Source: Nelumbo lutea
Lineage: Eukaryota; Streptophyta; Magnoliopsida; Proteales; Nelumbonaceae
Reading direction: 5' to 3'
DNA length: 64,000 bases
NCBI GenBank assembly: GCA_022828595.1
Contig: JAKGHH010000001.1
Location: 138,837,017-138,901,016 of the forward strand
Part shown: positions 33,583 to 44,388 of the stretch, piece after piece
How the letters are laid out: every line of letters begins with the position of its first letter
Position numbering within the stretch: position 1 is the first letter of the stretch
Program-made: the position numbers and the translations under genes
Notes under the pieces: generated by a model
Database searches by the model: none
Told to the model about the DNA's origin: nothing
The model's input: the letters and a program-made list of their open reading frames with translations, nothing else

Positions 33583-34280
33583 TTGTTAGAAGACAAAGGA
33601 ATCTTTCAGAGACTTCTTGGGAAACTTTTGTATCTATGCATGACTCGGCCAGATATTGCATATGCAGTCAGTTGCATTAGCCAATTCATGCATGCTCCCC
33701 GAGACACTCATATGGCAGCAGTTGAGAGAATCCTATGTTATTTGAAGGGCTCCCCAGGAAAAGGTATTATGTTTGCCAAGCATGGTCATATGAAACTTGA
33801 AGCCTACATCGATGCTGACTGGACCGGAATCATTGATGACAGAAGATCTACTCTGGGTATTGCAGCTTGGTGGCTGGTAATGTTGTTTCTTGGAGAAGCA
33901 AGAAACAATCTGTTGTTGCTCGGTCTTTTGCTGAAGCAGAATATAGGGCCATGGCACATGGAGTTTCTGAATTTATATGGCTAAAATCATTGATGGAAGA
34001 ACTTGGAGTTGAATATGACAAGCCAATGATGTTGTACTGTGATAATCAGGTTGCCATCAACATTGCTCACAACCCAGTGCAACATGATAGAACCAAGCAT
34101 ATTGAAGTTTATCGACACTTCATTAGGGAAAGGATCTCTTCGGGTGAAGTGTGTCTTCCTTTCATCATATCTGAAGGACAGTTGGCAGATTTTCTCACCA
34201 AAGGCATTCCCAAGGCAAAACTTCAGCATGATACCATCAAGCTTGGCATGATTGACATCTATGCTCAGCTTGAGGGGGAG
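33583..34280 (+). pseudogene. Element E RT tail and RNase H
   Basis: LLEDKGIFQRLLGKLLYLCM, TRPDIAYAVSCISQFMHAPR, LEAYIDADWTGIIDDRRST, then a frame change to WRSKKQSVVARSFAEAEYRA, YCDNQVAINIAHNPVQHDR, KHIEVYRHFIRER, QLADFLTKGIPKAKLQ and the end IDIYAQLEGECREDG. The frame runs across the polypurine tract into the LTR before stopping. One frameshift near 33860 splits it. Confidence 0.88.
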
Positions 34281-34546
34281 TGTAGAGAAGATGGGCCGAA
34301 TGACCTATAGGTTGTTTATTCTTTCTTGTTATTTATGTTTCTTTTTTGTAATGGGCCTTATTCTGGGCCCATCCTGTCTATATTAAGTTCTTTGTAAATT
34401 CTTGCCCACCTAAGGGCTTCCTTGTAATTATTCAAATATATCTTAATAAAAGAATGTTAGGGTGCTGAGAGAGAGGAGGTTCGGAACTCTCTTTCTCAGA
34501 CCCTCATTGCTGAACTCTCAGGCTCTCCTCTCTTAAGTTTTCTTTA
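34281..34546 (+). repeat. 3' LTR of element E
   Basis: 266 bp matching the 5' LTR apart from a 9-bp length difference near the start and several substitutions; ends ...CTTTA instead of CTTCA. Followed by the ggaca target duplication. Confidence 0.92.
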
Positions 34547-34551
34547 GGACA

Positions 34552-35589
34552 AAAGGCAATTGGCACTATTGCCTTAAAAGTTGAAATCGGGGAATTGTAT
34601 TCAGATGCCCTATTTCATGTTATTGATGCGGACACCTCCTACAATGCCCTCCTAGGATGCCCTTGGTTACATGCATATGGAGTAATCCCATCAACATTCC
34701 ATCAATGTTTTGAATTCAACAAAGATGGAGAAGTAAAGAAGGTTGTTGCTGACCCTAACCTATTCCAAGGGAAAGAGATGCATTATGCATATGCCAAATT
34801 TTACAAGACTAATGATCTTACTTCGACTTCTCCAAAAAATGGAAACACAAGGGGTAATTTGAATATAGAACACAAACCTGCAACGCATAAGGGTCCATCA
34901 AAGACCACCAAGATCAATATTTCCAAGATAATATTTTAAGAGCCAAAACTGCCAATTGGCTCTAAGCCTAAAGTTATCTTTAGGTACACTCCCAAGAGTC
35001 AAAGATGCCAAGGGAAGAAAGCCCTCACATCACTACAGGATTCCATAACAACATTAATGACAAGTTATACCTGTCATTTGAGAATTGATCAATCAATCCC
35101 ATAAACTTAATTAATAGTATCAACTTCTCTTTAAAATAGGAAAGGGAAAAATAAGCAGGTTGTCCTTCAAAGTTCAAGCCCTTATCATTTATGGCTATGA
35201 ACAAGGGAAATTGTAATCCTATTTGTAGTGATGCGACATCAACTTCAGGGATCCCAATACTCACAAATCATGAAAAGACTATTTTTAGCCAAGAGGAAGT
35301 AAAGCCTCGAGTATCTGTGTTCAAATGGCTTGGAGACTTAGAAGATGTTGAGCATGAAAAGAAAGGAGTTTCTGTCTTCAACAGACCCATATTACCATCC
35401 CAAGGGATTGGCAAAAATAGCAGGAAAATTGTAGAAAAGAAAAGGCAACCTAACATTACCATTAAAAAGCTGGAGTACGGTGGAGAATTCAAAGCGGAAG
35501 TCAACTACATCTCCACCAAAGAGCACCGATTTGTAGATCCAAAAGAACAAGGTATGAATCTTATTCAAGACTCTACTACTCAACCTTGA
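34552..35589 (+). pseudogene. Tat element protease end and spacer
   Basis: Reading resumes after element E with AIGTIALKVEIGELYSDA, then FHVIDADTSYNALLGCPWLH, PSTFHQCFEF, typical of the Tat protease/RT spacer (FHVIDADTSYN.LLGRPWIH...PSTLHQC.K). 34940-35190 is broken by stops, and 35191-35589 is an open spacer segment of no known function. Confidence 0.75.
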
Positions 35590-35608
35590 CTGTGGGAATT
35601 TTGAACAG

Positions 35609-36595
35609 ATGGAATCTTCAAAGGAAGAGGAAACTCGACCTATTAAAGCCCTTCTTAAAGATGAAAGTCCCGAAGAAATCAAGGAGGGTCAACAAGAACC
35701 ACCAAAGATTGAAGATGGAGGCCAAGCAACTGTAGACGAGCTTCAAGAAATCAACCTTGGAACTATTGAAGACCCCAATCCCATTTTTGTCATTGCTTTA
35801 CTCACCAAGAAAGAGTTAAAATTGTATGAATCTATACTTACAGAATACAAGGATGTCTTTTCTTGGGGATATCAAGATTTTCCAGGAATAGATCCAAAGA
35901 TAGCTGTACATAGATTATCTGTTTCTAAGGATAAGGATCTTGTTAAACAATCTCAACGTTGCTTTAGACCTAAGCTTATTGTACAGATTGAGTCTGAGGT
36001 TGAAAAATTAACAAATGATGGTTTTACCAGAGAAGTTAAATGTCCTACATGGCTTGCTAATATTGTTCCTGTTAAAAAGAAAAATGGACAAGTCCACATC
36101 TGCATAGATTTTAGAGATCTTAATGATGTATGTCCAAAAGATGAATTTCCACTACCTATTACAGAATTGCCAGTGGATGCTACTACTGGATTTGAAGCAT
36201 TGTCTTTCATTGACGGCTTTTCAGGTTATAACTAAATTAAGATGGTTTCAGAAGATGAAGAGCTAATTGCTTTTCGACCTCCAAAAGGGATATTTTGCTA
36301 CACAGTTATGCCCTTTGGCTTGAAAAATGTCGGAGCTACATACCAGCGAGCCATGACAGTCATATTCAGTGGCATGCTCCACAACACTATGGAATGTTAT
36401 GTTGATGATTTAGTGGTGAAAACTAAGAAAAGAGAACATCATCTAGATGATATAAGAAGGGTTTTTGATAGACTTCGAAAACATCAACTTTTTGGGGTAA
36501 CTTCAGGAAAATTCCTTGGATTCATTGTGCGACATCGAGGAATTGAAATCGATCCTGCAAAAATTAAGGCAATCATAGAAATGCCTCTTCCTTGA
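35609..36595 (+). pseudogene. Tat element reverse transcriptase
   Basis: Ty3 RT motifs: YKDVFSWGYQDFPGIDPKIA, WLANIVPVKKKNGQVHICID, FRDLNDVCPKDEFPLP, motif A LSFIDGFSGYN (catalytic Asp present) followed at once by a stop where the family has Q, then FRPPKGIFCYTVMPFGLKN, and the catalytic box CYVDDLVVKT intact, ending GFIVRHRGIEIDPAKI. A stop follows MPLP. Apart from two stops this RT is well preserved. Confidence 0.87.
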
Positions 36596-36599
36596 AATT

Positions 36600-37126
36600 T
36601 ACGAGAATTGCAGAATTTATAAGGAAGGCCAGCATATATAAGGAGGTTCATCTCCAATTTATTTGGAAGATGTCAGCCATTTTCAAGGCTAATGAGGAAA
36701 AACACACCCTTTGAATGGGATGAAGCATGCCAAAATGCTTTCCAAAGCATTAAAGATTATCAACTAAAACCTCCTATGCTAGCAGCGGCTATAAAGGGAA
36801 AGCCTTTAATTTTATACATTTCAACTTTACAAAACTCTCTAAGAGCATTATTAGCCCAAAATAATGATGAAGAGAAAGAAAATGCTCTATACTATTTGAG
36901 CAGAACCTTAGTAGGAGCAGAACTCAATTACTTCCCAATTGAAAAGATGTGCTTAGCATTAGTGTTTTTTGTTCAAAAATTAAGACATTATTTGCTTGCA
37001 CACCCAATCTCATTAATCTCAAAGGCTTGTCCCTTAAAATATTTGCTTTCACGACCGGTCTTAACAGGAAGACTAGCCAAATGGTCTCTCATCCTTTCAG
37101 AATTTGAGATCAAATATACTCCTTGA
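36600..37126 (+). pseudogene. Tat element first RNase H
   Basis: RKNTPFEWDEACQNAFQSIK, LILYISTLQNSLRALLAQ (where Asp is usual after LYL.. the copy has STLQ), ENALYYLSRTLVGAELNYFP, EKMCLALVFFVQKLRHYLLA, KYLLSRPVLTGRLAKWSLIL, SEFEIKYTP, then a stop. This is the ordinary Ty3 RNase H; in Tat elements it is usually catalytically degenerate, as it appears here. Confidence 0.83.
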
Positions 37127-37785
37127 AAAGCAATCAAAGGGCAAGTAATAGCTGACTTTCTAGTAGCTCATCCCGTGCCTGATGATATGGAGTTATCAGA
37201 AGATCTCCTAGATGATAAGGTTTTGTATGTAGAGGTAGCGAAGCCTTGGCAACTTTACTTTGATAGAGCTTCTTCAAAACAAGAGGCAAGGATAGGAATT
37301 GTATTTGTCACACCTTCAGGGGAGTTGATTCCTTATTCATTCTCCCTAACATCATTATGCTCAAATAATATTGCTGAGTATGAGGCAATTATTGTTGGGT
37401 TGGAAATTGCACGGGAGATGAACATTGAACACTTACAAGTGTATGGAGATTCTCAACTAGTTGTTATCCAGTTAAATGAATTGTATGGGGTTAAACATTT
37501 GACTTTAATCCCTTATTTCAAAAAGGCCAAAGAACTTGTGACTCAATTCACCAATATCTCTATTGGTTATATACCAAGATCGGAGAATGACAAAGCAGAC
37601 GCATTGGCCAAGTTGGCCGCGTCACTTATTTTGCCAGAAGAAAAAGAACTGCAAATCACTATTGGTGAAAGACGTATCCTTCCATCTGTAAATGCAAGAG
37701 ATAAAGAAGTGGAATTTGTGAACTTCGTCACAATACAATTAAAAGGAGAAACTACAGACTGGAGGGCACTCATAATCAATTATTG
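37127..37785 (+). pseudogene. Tat element second (archaeal-type) RNase H
   Basis: After IKGQVIADFL the frame 37175-37785 gives WQLYFDRASSKQEARIGIVF (Asp of the F-D-G-S-S site), SNNIAEYEAIIVGLEIAREM (Glu), LQVYGDSQLVVIQLN (Asp) and IPRSENDKADALAKLA (final Asp). All four acidic residues of a type I RNase H are present, so this second domain is the better-kept one. It is followed by TTDWRALIINY and a stop. Confidence 0.85.
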
Positions 37786-38835
37786 ACAGTATAGGATTAT
37801 TCCAATAGACCCCAGAAGGAGCGCTAATGTACAATGCCAAGCTGTTCACTTCAGGTATATAAATGGCACTCTATATGGAAAATCCATAGACGGAATTCTC
37901 CTCAAGTGCTTGTCTGAAGATGAAACTTTGCAAGCTCTCCATGAAGTACATGCAGAAGATTGCAATGTACATCAAGATGTCCCTAAGATGGTAAGGACAC
38001 TTAGAAAAGTTGGGCTATTACTGGCCCACTATTATATTGGATACTATCCGCATCCTGAGGAATTGTGTCACTTGTCAAAGGCAAAGGAACTCATTATAAG
38101 AAATTGCAGATGTGAGCATGGTCACAATTTATCAAATTGAGGAAGATACAGATTGGAGGCAACCTATCATTGAATATTTACAACATGGAAGGTTGCCTAC
38201 TGACCCAAAGAAAAGGGTTGACATACGATGGCGAGCCCCTCGCTTTACAAATTTCGGGGGATACCCTGTATAGAAGATCCTTTGAAGGAATCCTGCAAAG
38301 GTGCTTATCTGATGAAGAGCAAGAAATGCTTTATATGAAGTCCATTCTGGCACGTGCGGAGCCCATCAAGCTGGGCCAAAATTAGCAGGGCAATTAAAGA
38401 GGCTAGGTTATTATTGGCCTACCATGGTTCAAGATGCAATAAAATTTGCATCCTCCTATATAAAGTATGCCAATTACATGGAGATTTCATACATCAACCA
38501 CCAATGCCTCTTCATCCTACTACTCTATCATGGCCATTTGAAACTTGGGGATTAGATGTGATTGGTCCTTTTAAACCACCATCTTCTGAGTTACATTCAT
38601 ATATTTTGGCTGCCACGGATTACTTTTCCAAGTGGGCAGAGGCAATTCCATTAAAAGAAGTTAGGGCAATAGATGTTGCCAACTTCATTCAAAACCATAT
38701 CATATAAATTCCAGCATGCCAAATCTGCATCTTATAACCCTTCACCAAATGGACAAGCAGAAGCTTTCAACAAAGTTCTTTGCAAAATACTTAAGAAGAT
38801 GGTGTCGAAGAATAAAAGAGGTTGGCATGAAAGCT
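37750..38835 (+). pseudogene. Tat element integrase with duplicated linker/HHCC module
   Basis: Two successive copies of the aRNH-integrase linker and zinc-binding start are visible. Copy 1 (about 37755-38100): TDWRALIINY, LYGKSIDGILLKCLSEDETL, HEVHAEDCNVHQ. Copy 2 (about 38139-38440): DTDWRQPIIEYLQHGRLP, then (frame-shifted) RRSFEGILQRCLSDEEQ, EVHSGTCGAHQAGPKLAG, GYYWP-type region. The core then reads WGLDVIGPFKPPSSELHSYI and YFSKWAEAIPL. Between NFIQNHI and YNPSPNGQAEAFNKVLCKIL about 20 or more residues are missing, including the TDNG word with the second catalytic Asp. Non-functional. Confidence 0.78.
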
Positions 38836-39576
38836 GTAGAGAAGATGGGCCAAATGAGGATGAGCAAGGACTGAGTTCAACCAACCTCAAGACAGCAATA
38901 CACAAGGCCAAACTACACCCGGAAGTTGCAAGAACCAAGACTGAAGTAGAACCTTGGTTCGGCCTTCAAGAAGTAATCAGAAAACTTCTAAGCACTCAGT
39001 CGAAGTTCCTTTTCTAATCAGGGACTTCAAGGTAATCACCAAAAAGTAATCAAGAAGAGTAAATACCAGTCCGTATTGCTGAAGAGGCCTTTTTACAAAC
39101 ACAGTGTGGACAATAGAGAAGACCCCACTGTCAAAGGTCAAAAAGGTCTCAAGAACAATTCGTACAGGCCCCCAAAACACAGCCAAAAAGAAGCAACAAT
39201 TTGCAGCACAGAATCCAAGGGTGTTTTGGCAGTTTTGACAGTCCAAAAAGGAGTGAAAAACAACCCAGAAATCTCTGGGTTAAACCAGATTAAAAGATAG
39301 CCGAATAGCTGTACAGAAACAACCCAGAAATTCCGGACACTTCAACAGTCCAAACACAGAAAAATAACCCAGAAATCTGAGCACAACTTACAATATTTAA
39401 GCTTCAAATCAGAAACCAAGTTGTTTCCCTTTTTTTCTCTGATTCTTCCTGGCCACCGAACCCTTTCTCCAAGAGATTTGAGTCTTGGGCACCTTTCAAT
39501 GACCTCCAAGAATCAGGCAACACGAACTGAAGCTTCCAGCCCTAGAATACTGAAGTTCAGGCCTGCTCTAATACCA
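38836..39576 (-). mobile_element. E-family leader in inverted orientation, joined to an LTR stub
   Basis: Only 23 bp of plus-strand E-type LTR start (tgtagagaagatgggccaaa) follow the Tat integrase at 38836. The rest is an E-family leader read on the minus strand: 39564 leftward matches the leader at 33044 and 48425 (ggctggaagctt, attcttggaggtca, ttcggtggccaggaag), with primer site complement gctctaatacca at 39565-39576. The LTR stub and leader face opposite ways, so this is a rearranged or self-integrated copy. Confidence 0.75.
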
Positions 39577-39786
39577 TGAAGAAAACTGAGAAAACAGACC
39601 TTGAGAGTTCGGCAATGAGGGTTTTGAGAGAGAGAGTTTCGAACATACTCCCTCTCAGCACCCTAACACTGTTTTATTAAGATAAATTTGAATAATTACA
39701 AGGAGGCCCTTATTTGGGCAAGAAATTACAAAGAACAAGACATAGAAAGGATGGGCCCGGAATAAGGCCCATTACAGAAAAGAGCA
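39577..39786 (-). repeat. E-family LTR (minus), split by element F
   Basis: Starts next to the primer site as tgaagaaaactgag and reads through the LTR (cctaacactgttttattaag, gaaggatgggcccggaataa, cattacagaaaag). It is broken at 39786 by element F and continues at 44617 (gaacataaacagtaagaaag) for about 25 bp before the similarity ends. Confidence 0.83.
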
Positions 39787-40020
39787 TGTTGAGTAGGAGG
39801 CCAAGAAGAAGAAGAAAAGAAGGAGAAAAGAAGAAGGAAGGAGAAGAGGAAGAAGAATAAGAGGCAACTGAGTTAAGGCCTCAACAAAACTTAGCTTCAG
39901 TCGAGTGAAGCTTTGCATTTATACTATTCTGGCCGTACATAACAATATGTCTACAGAATTACAAAAATACCGCTACGGGTATTAAGTCTATGAACAGTAC
40001 ATATATTACACCTGTTAACA
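39787..40020 (-). repeat. 3' LTR of element F
   Basis: 234 bp. It is followed by ctccccctcaagtgggggc, the complement of the polypurine tract. Contains purine repeats (gaagaagaagaaaagaagg) near its outer end. Confidence 0.92.
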
Positions 40021-40027
40021 CTCCCCC

Positions 40028-40915
40028 TCAAGTGGGGGCATAGATATCAATCATGCCCAACTTGTTACAGAGACCTTGATGTCTGGAATGGTTTAGCCCT
40101 TTTGTATATAAGTCTGCTAGTTGGTCTTCAGAGCTGATGTATGGAGTGCATACTTCGCCTGTGATGATTTTCTCTATGAGAAAATGCTTGTCAACTTCAA
40201 TGTGCTTTGTTCTATCATGTAGTACCGGGTTGGCAGCGATACTGATAGCTGCCTTGTTATCACAGAGTAGAGTCATGGGTTTACCAACTGGAAAACCCAA
40301 CTCTTCCAATAGATTCTTTATCCACATACTTTCGGCTACTCCGTGTGCCATTGCACGGTACTCAGTTTCAGCACTGGATCTAGCTACCACGGTTAGCTTC
40401 TTACTCCTCCAAGTAACAAGGTTCCCTCCTACAAAGGTGCAGTAACCACTAGTAGACCTTCTGTCACTTTGGGATCCAGCCCAATCCGCATCTGTGTAAA
40501 TTTCAACCCTCAATTGTCCATGTTTCTAGAATAATAAACCAGCACTTCGGGAACTTCTTAAGATACCGAAGTACTCTCTCTGCTGCTTCAAGATGGGTGG
40601 ACCTAGGTGCATGCATAAACTGGCTGAGGACACCAACAGCATATGCTATGTCTGGACGAGTCATAGAGAGGTACAACAATCTTCCTACAAGCTTCTGAAA
40701 TTGCTTCACATCCTTAAGAGGTTCACCTTGGTTGTCACTTAACTTATGGTTGGGATCAATGGGAGAGTCAGCTGGTTTAATCCCAATCTTTCCAGTGTCC
40801 TTAAGCAAGTGTAGGACATATTTCCTTTGGGAGATGAAGATACCCTTTTTTGATCGGGCAACCTCAATTCCAAGGAAGTATTTGGCAAGTCCTAGATCTT
40901 TCACTTCGAACTAAG
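40028..40915 (-). pseudogene. Element F RNase H and RT tail
   Basis: 40028-40513: VEIYTDADWAGSQSDRRSTS, SSAETEYRAMAHGVAESMWI, LLCDNKAAISIAANPVLHDR, KHIEVDKHFLIEK, DLYTKGL, ending LGMIDIYAPT. 40503-40904: KDLGLAKYFLGIEVARSKKG, TRPDIAYAVGVLSQFMHAPR. A frame change near 40510 separates them. Acidic residues of the RNase H site (DADW, AE, CDN) are kept. Confidence 0.88.
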
Positions 40916-41470
40916 TGGCAAGGAAGCCCTTCAAACTTTGAATTTCATCCTCCCAGTCACCAGTAACAATTATGTCATTCACATATACTATTAGGGCAGC
41001 CATTTTACCTTCTACCCTTTTTAAAAATAGTGTTGATCTGACTGACATTGCTTGTATCCCCTCTGCTGAACTGCAGTATGAAATCTGCTAAACCAAGCTC
41101 TTGGTGATTGCTTCAGCCCATATAAAGACTTCTTTAACTTGCACACTTTTTGTTCACTTCCTTGAGCCAAAAAACCGGGGGGTTGAGCCATATAAACTTC
41201 CTCTTCAAGGTCACCATTCAAGAAGGCATTCTTGATATCGAGCTGATGTAGATCCCAATTCAGATTGGCAGCAAGAGAGAAAAGTACTCTAATAAAGTTC
41301 ATTTTGGCAACAGGGGCAAAGGTTTCTGCATAATCAACTCCATATACTTGAGTAAAACCCTTTGCCACTAAACGAGCTTTATACCTCTGCACAGTTCCAT
41401 CAGCCCCATTTTAACAGTGAACGCCCATTTACATCCAACTGGAACCTTACCCTTAGGGAGATCAACAAGT
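40916..41470 (-). pseudogene. Element F reverse transcriptase
   Basis: 41021-41392: [35 protein letters not shown], motif [49 protein letters not shown]. After a frame change the catalytic box, read from 41010 leftward, is VYVNDIIVTGD: the invariant YVDD has become YVND, which removes one catalytic Asp. Confidence 0.85.
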
Positions 41471-41510
41471 TCCCACGTGCCATTCTTATGAAGAGCATCA
41501 ATTTCTTCCT

Positions 41511-42965
41511 TCATGGCATTTGTCCATTCTGGTACTGAGAGAGCTTATGCCACATTCTTGGGAATAGGGATATTGTCAATGGAGGTAAGGAAGGCACGAA
41601 ATGAAAGTGAGATGTTCTCATAGGAAACAAAGTTGGAAATGGGGTGTTTTGTGGTGCACAACCTAACACCTTTCCTATGAGCAATAGGAAGTTCAACATC
41701 ATTAGCAACAGGGAGGTCAGAACTATCATTGGGAGTCAAGTTACCTGAGAGGGTATGATCTTCCCCCGAGGAGTTTGATGGCACTTGAGGTACAGCTTCT
41801 GGATTCTCCATAGCTCTTGAACTTGGTTGGCCTTTATGACAACGAGAAAAAACACGGAAAGGTGAAGGATCAGAAAGAGAAGGGGGAGAAGGAGAAGGAT
41901 TAGGAAGAGGAGGAAGTTGAACCAGTTTCTCCTCATGCCTACACTCCCCCTGAGGAGAAACAGGAAAGAAGGGCTCATCTTCAAAGAAGGTAACATCCGT
42001 GAGACATAGAATCTTCGAGAAACAGGATCAAAGCAACGATACCCTTTCTGAGAGAATGAGTAGCCAAGAAATATACACGGGATAGCACGAGAGTCCAATT
42101 TCCTCCGGGTGGGAGATAGGTTTTGGACAAAGCACCGACAACCAAAAACACGATGAGGGATAGAAAGAAGAGGGGCCTTAGGTATGTAGAACAAATGACA
42201 GCCTCAAGCCAAAATCGTTTGGGAACATTCATGTGAAGTAGTAAACCCCGTGCCACTTCAAGGAGGTGTCGGTTCTTCCGTTCAGCCACACCATTTTGTT
42301 GTGGCGTACGAGCACAAGAGCTCGGATGAAGAGAGCCATGTGAAGCAAAGAACTCCATGAGGTCACTATGGAATTTTTTTTTTGCATTGTCTGACTGGAA
42401 TATTTGAATCTTGGTCTGAAAGGTGAAGACCATCCGCTAAAAATCTTGGATAATTTTTGGTACTTCCTCACGGGTTTGCATTGGATATACCTAAGTGTAT
42501 CTGGAATAATCATCAATGAAGGTAATGAAGCACTTGTAGCCACTCTCAGAAGGTAAAGTAACAAAGCCCCACACATCAGAATGCACAATGTGAAAAGGAA
42601 ACTCAGATTTACTATTTCTTTGAGGGAATTGAGTCCTACAATGCTTACTTAACTGACACGTTTGACAGGAAAAATTAGAAATAGACATTGACTTACACAG
42701 TTCTGGGAAAAACCAATTTCAAGGTTTCAAAAGACAAATGACCCAGACGACAGTGCCACAAATACATTTTACTCTTTTTGAACTGACTCATAGACTCTGT
42801 AACATGAAGGCCAGCCGTATTCTTCCAGCATGTAGAGTCCATCAACCATAGACCCCTACCAATCGTCCTCCCTGAGGCCAGATTCTGAATCACACAATAT
42901 GTAGGGAAAAAAGTCACAGAACAGTTCAAGGAATTTGTAATACTACTGACTGGGAACAAATTCAT
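41511..42965 (-). pseudogene. Element F integrase and linker
   Basis: 42693-42965 has the pre-integrase (YLWHCRLGHLSFETLKLVFP). 42491-42688 has CQTCQLSKHCRTQF and HSDVWGFVTL (first Asp). 41981-42433 has IFQSDNAKKKF (second Asp) and TPQQNGVAERKNRHLLE (Glu). 41736-42194 has VFGCRCFVQNLSPTRR and IPCIFLGYSFSQKGYRCFD. The serine-rich linker continues to 41511. At least four frame breaks. Confidence 0.85.
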
Positions 42966-43512
42966 AGGGAATTTTGGAACATGAAGAACATCAGAAAAAG
43001 TAAGGCTGAGGGAAAGAGAGAGAGAGTTCCTTGACCAGCTATGGAAGTGTATGATCCATTAGTTAGTCTCACTTTATCTCTTCTAGAAAGAGGGTGATAA
43101 GTTTGAAAGTAAGAGGACATACCAGTCATATGTTTTGATGCTCAAGAATCGATGGTCCATGGAGAGTCAAGGTTTTGTGAGGCAGCATGGAAAGCAGTGG
43201 CATAATTACCTGATATGGATGCAAAAGAGGTGGTGGAGTTTACAATATCCTCCCTTGGGTCTGATCCAGAGTAGCTGTGTTGGCTATGTGGTGTTTGAGG
43301 CACAGTAGAAGTGGAGGGCTGATTCTTCCAAGAAACCATATTTTCCATGTGGTGTTTCTTGGTACCTTGTTGCCCGGATCTTCTAATTACATCCGAGCCT
43401 TGCTTCTTAGGTAAATCCTGAACCCACTTTGGTTTCCCATGGAGATCCCAACAAATATCTTTGGTGTGTCGGGGCCTCTAACAATTTGTGCACCACAACC
43501 TTTCCTTATTCT
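42966..43512 (-). pseudogene. Element F protease and gag tail
   Basis: 43142-43348 reads ENMVSWKNQPSTS...SQNLDSPWTIDS, then a stop in the D-S-G-A site region (the family has W.IDSGAS.HMTG). Upstream codons to about 43512 give a zinc-knuckle remnant CTNC..RPRHTKDICWDLHG and KPKWVQDLPKK. Nothing resembling the N-terminal two thirds of gag is found further right, so gag was deleted. Confidence 0.78.
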
Positions 43513-44388
43513 TGATTCTAGGTTTAGGAGTACTCAAAAAACACAGGTACACTGCCTTACAGGGCTGTTACAGTGCACAACTAGGCACTTGCTGATTTTC
43601 AGTTTCATAGAGAACCAAACACAAACACTGGCAACTGCAATACTAGGGGTTATCACCTACACTATGTAGGAGTTCACACAAAAAACACTATACGAACTGC
43701 ACATGCAGTGTAACCAGGTCTGAAAGACCTACAGTTTACAACTTTGATACAGCTTCTCAACCCAAAAAAGGCACAGTAGGAGCAGCAATACGAGTGGTGA
43801 TTCACCATACCTAATCGGCTGATATCCACTTTCCAAGGGCAGCTGAACAGTCACTCAAGTTCTAGGGGTCATCAACAACCCCTTAGAGTGCAGACTAGGG
43901 CAACATACAATCGGAGGAAGGGGAATAGTCCCTACTCAGATTCTGGAACATTAACAGTCATGCAAGAAGCCATAAACAGGAAGAGAGAAAAAAAATCTCA
44001 GTACCAGCAATAGGCAGCACAATCATCAGTCATGAACACGAACTTCCCTTCAGGTTAGATTGCAATAGGTAGTTCAGTCATGAACTCGAACTACCCTTCA
44101 GGTCAGAGCCTTCCTTCGAACATCTGGGATGGATTTCTACAGTCCTCTTAGCCGAAGCAACCCAGTTACCAGCAAAAAAACATGTCGCCAAACCTTTTTT
44201 TTGTGTTAGGAAGTTTAACAGTCAGCATACTTGTAGTAGAGCCCTACTCGGCAGTGAAGACTAACCGCAGCACTAGAAAAGCTTTCTCTTCCTTGTCTTT
44301 GAGCATCAGTACTATAGCTCCTTCGCAGCAGAGGAGAGAGACCTCAGTTAGTTGTTTTCTAGGCCTGGACGAACCTGCTCTGATACCA
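43513..44388 (-). other. Element F leader and primer site
   Basis: Noncoding sequence between the gag stub and the 5' LTR. Near 44030-44110 a short phrase (agtcatgaac.cgaactccccttcaggt type) is repeated about 60 bp apart. The primer site complement gctctgatacca is at 44377-44388, touching the LTR. Confidence 0.8.

Larger units (their letters stand above)
32775..34546 (+). mobile_element. Copia element E: internally deleted, with perfect TSD
   Basis: Complete in outline: 5' LTR 32775-33031 (TGTAGAG...CTTCA), primer site tggtgtcagagc 33032-33043, leader with repeats, then a jump directly into RNase H (33583), polypurine tract gagggggag and 3' LTR 34281-34546. It is flanked by ggaca on both sides (32770-32774 and 34547-34551). 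Gag, protease, integrase and RT are absent. The flanks are one continuous Tat element reading, which proves the insertion. It belongs to the same family as elements I (53785-56470). Confidence 0.93.
32314..38835 (+). mobile_element. Ty3 element of Tat/Ogre type with two RNase H domains
   Basis: Plus-strand Ty3 polyprotein remains in the order gag/protease, RT, RNase H, second (archaeal-type) RNase H, integrase. The extra RNase H between the first RNase H and integrase is the known signature of the Tat lineage. It is interrupted at 32775-34546 by copia element E and ends at 38835 in integrase, where E-family sequence begins. Many stops. Its own LTRs are not recognised with confidence; the repeat-bearing, TATA-containing region after 44640 is one candidate. 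Confidence 0.85.

Noticed and set aside
38836..39300. Frames after the Tat integrase read as more integrase
   Set aside because: Sequence from 38836 matches E-family leaders, not Ty3 integrase.
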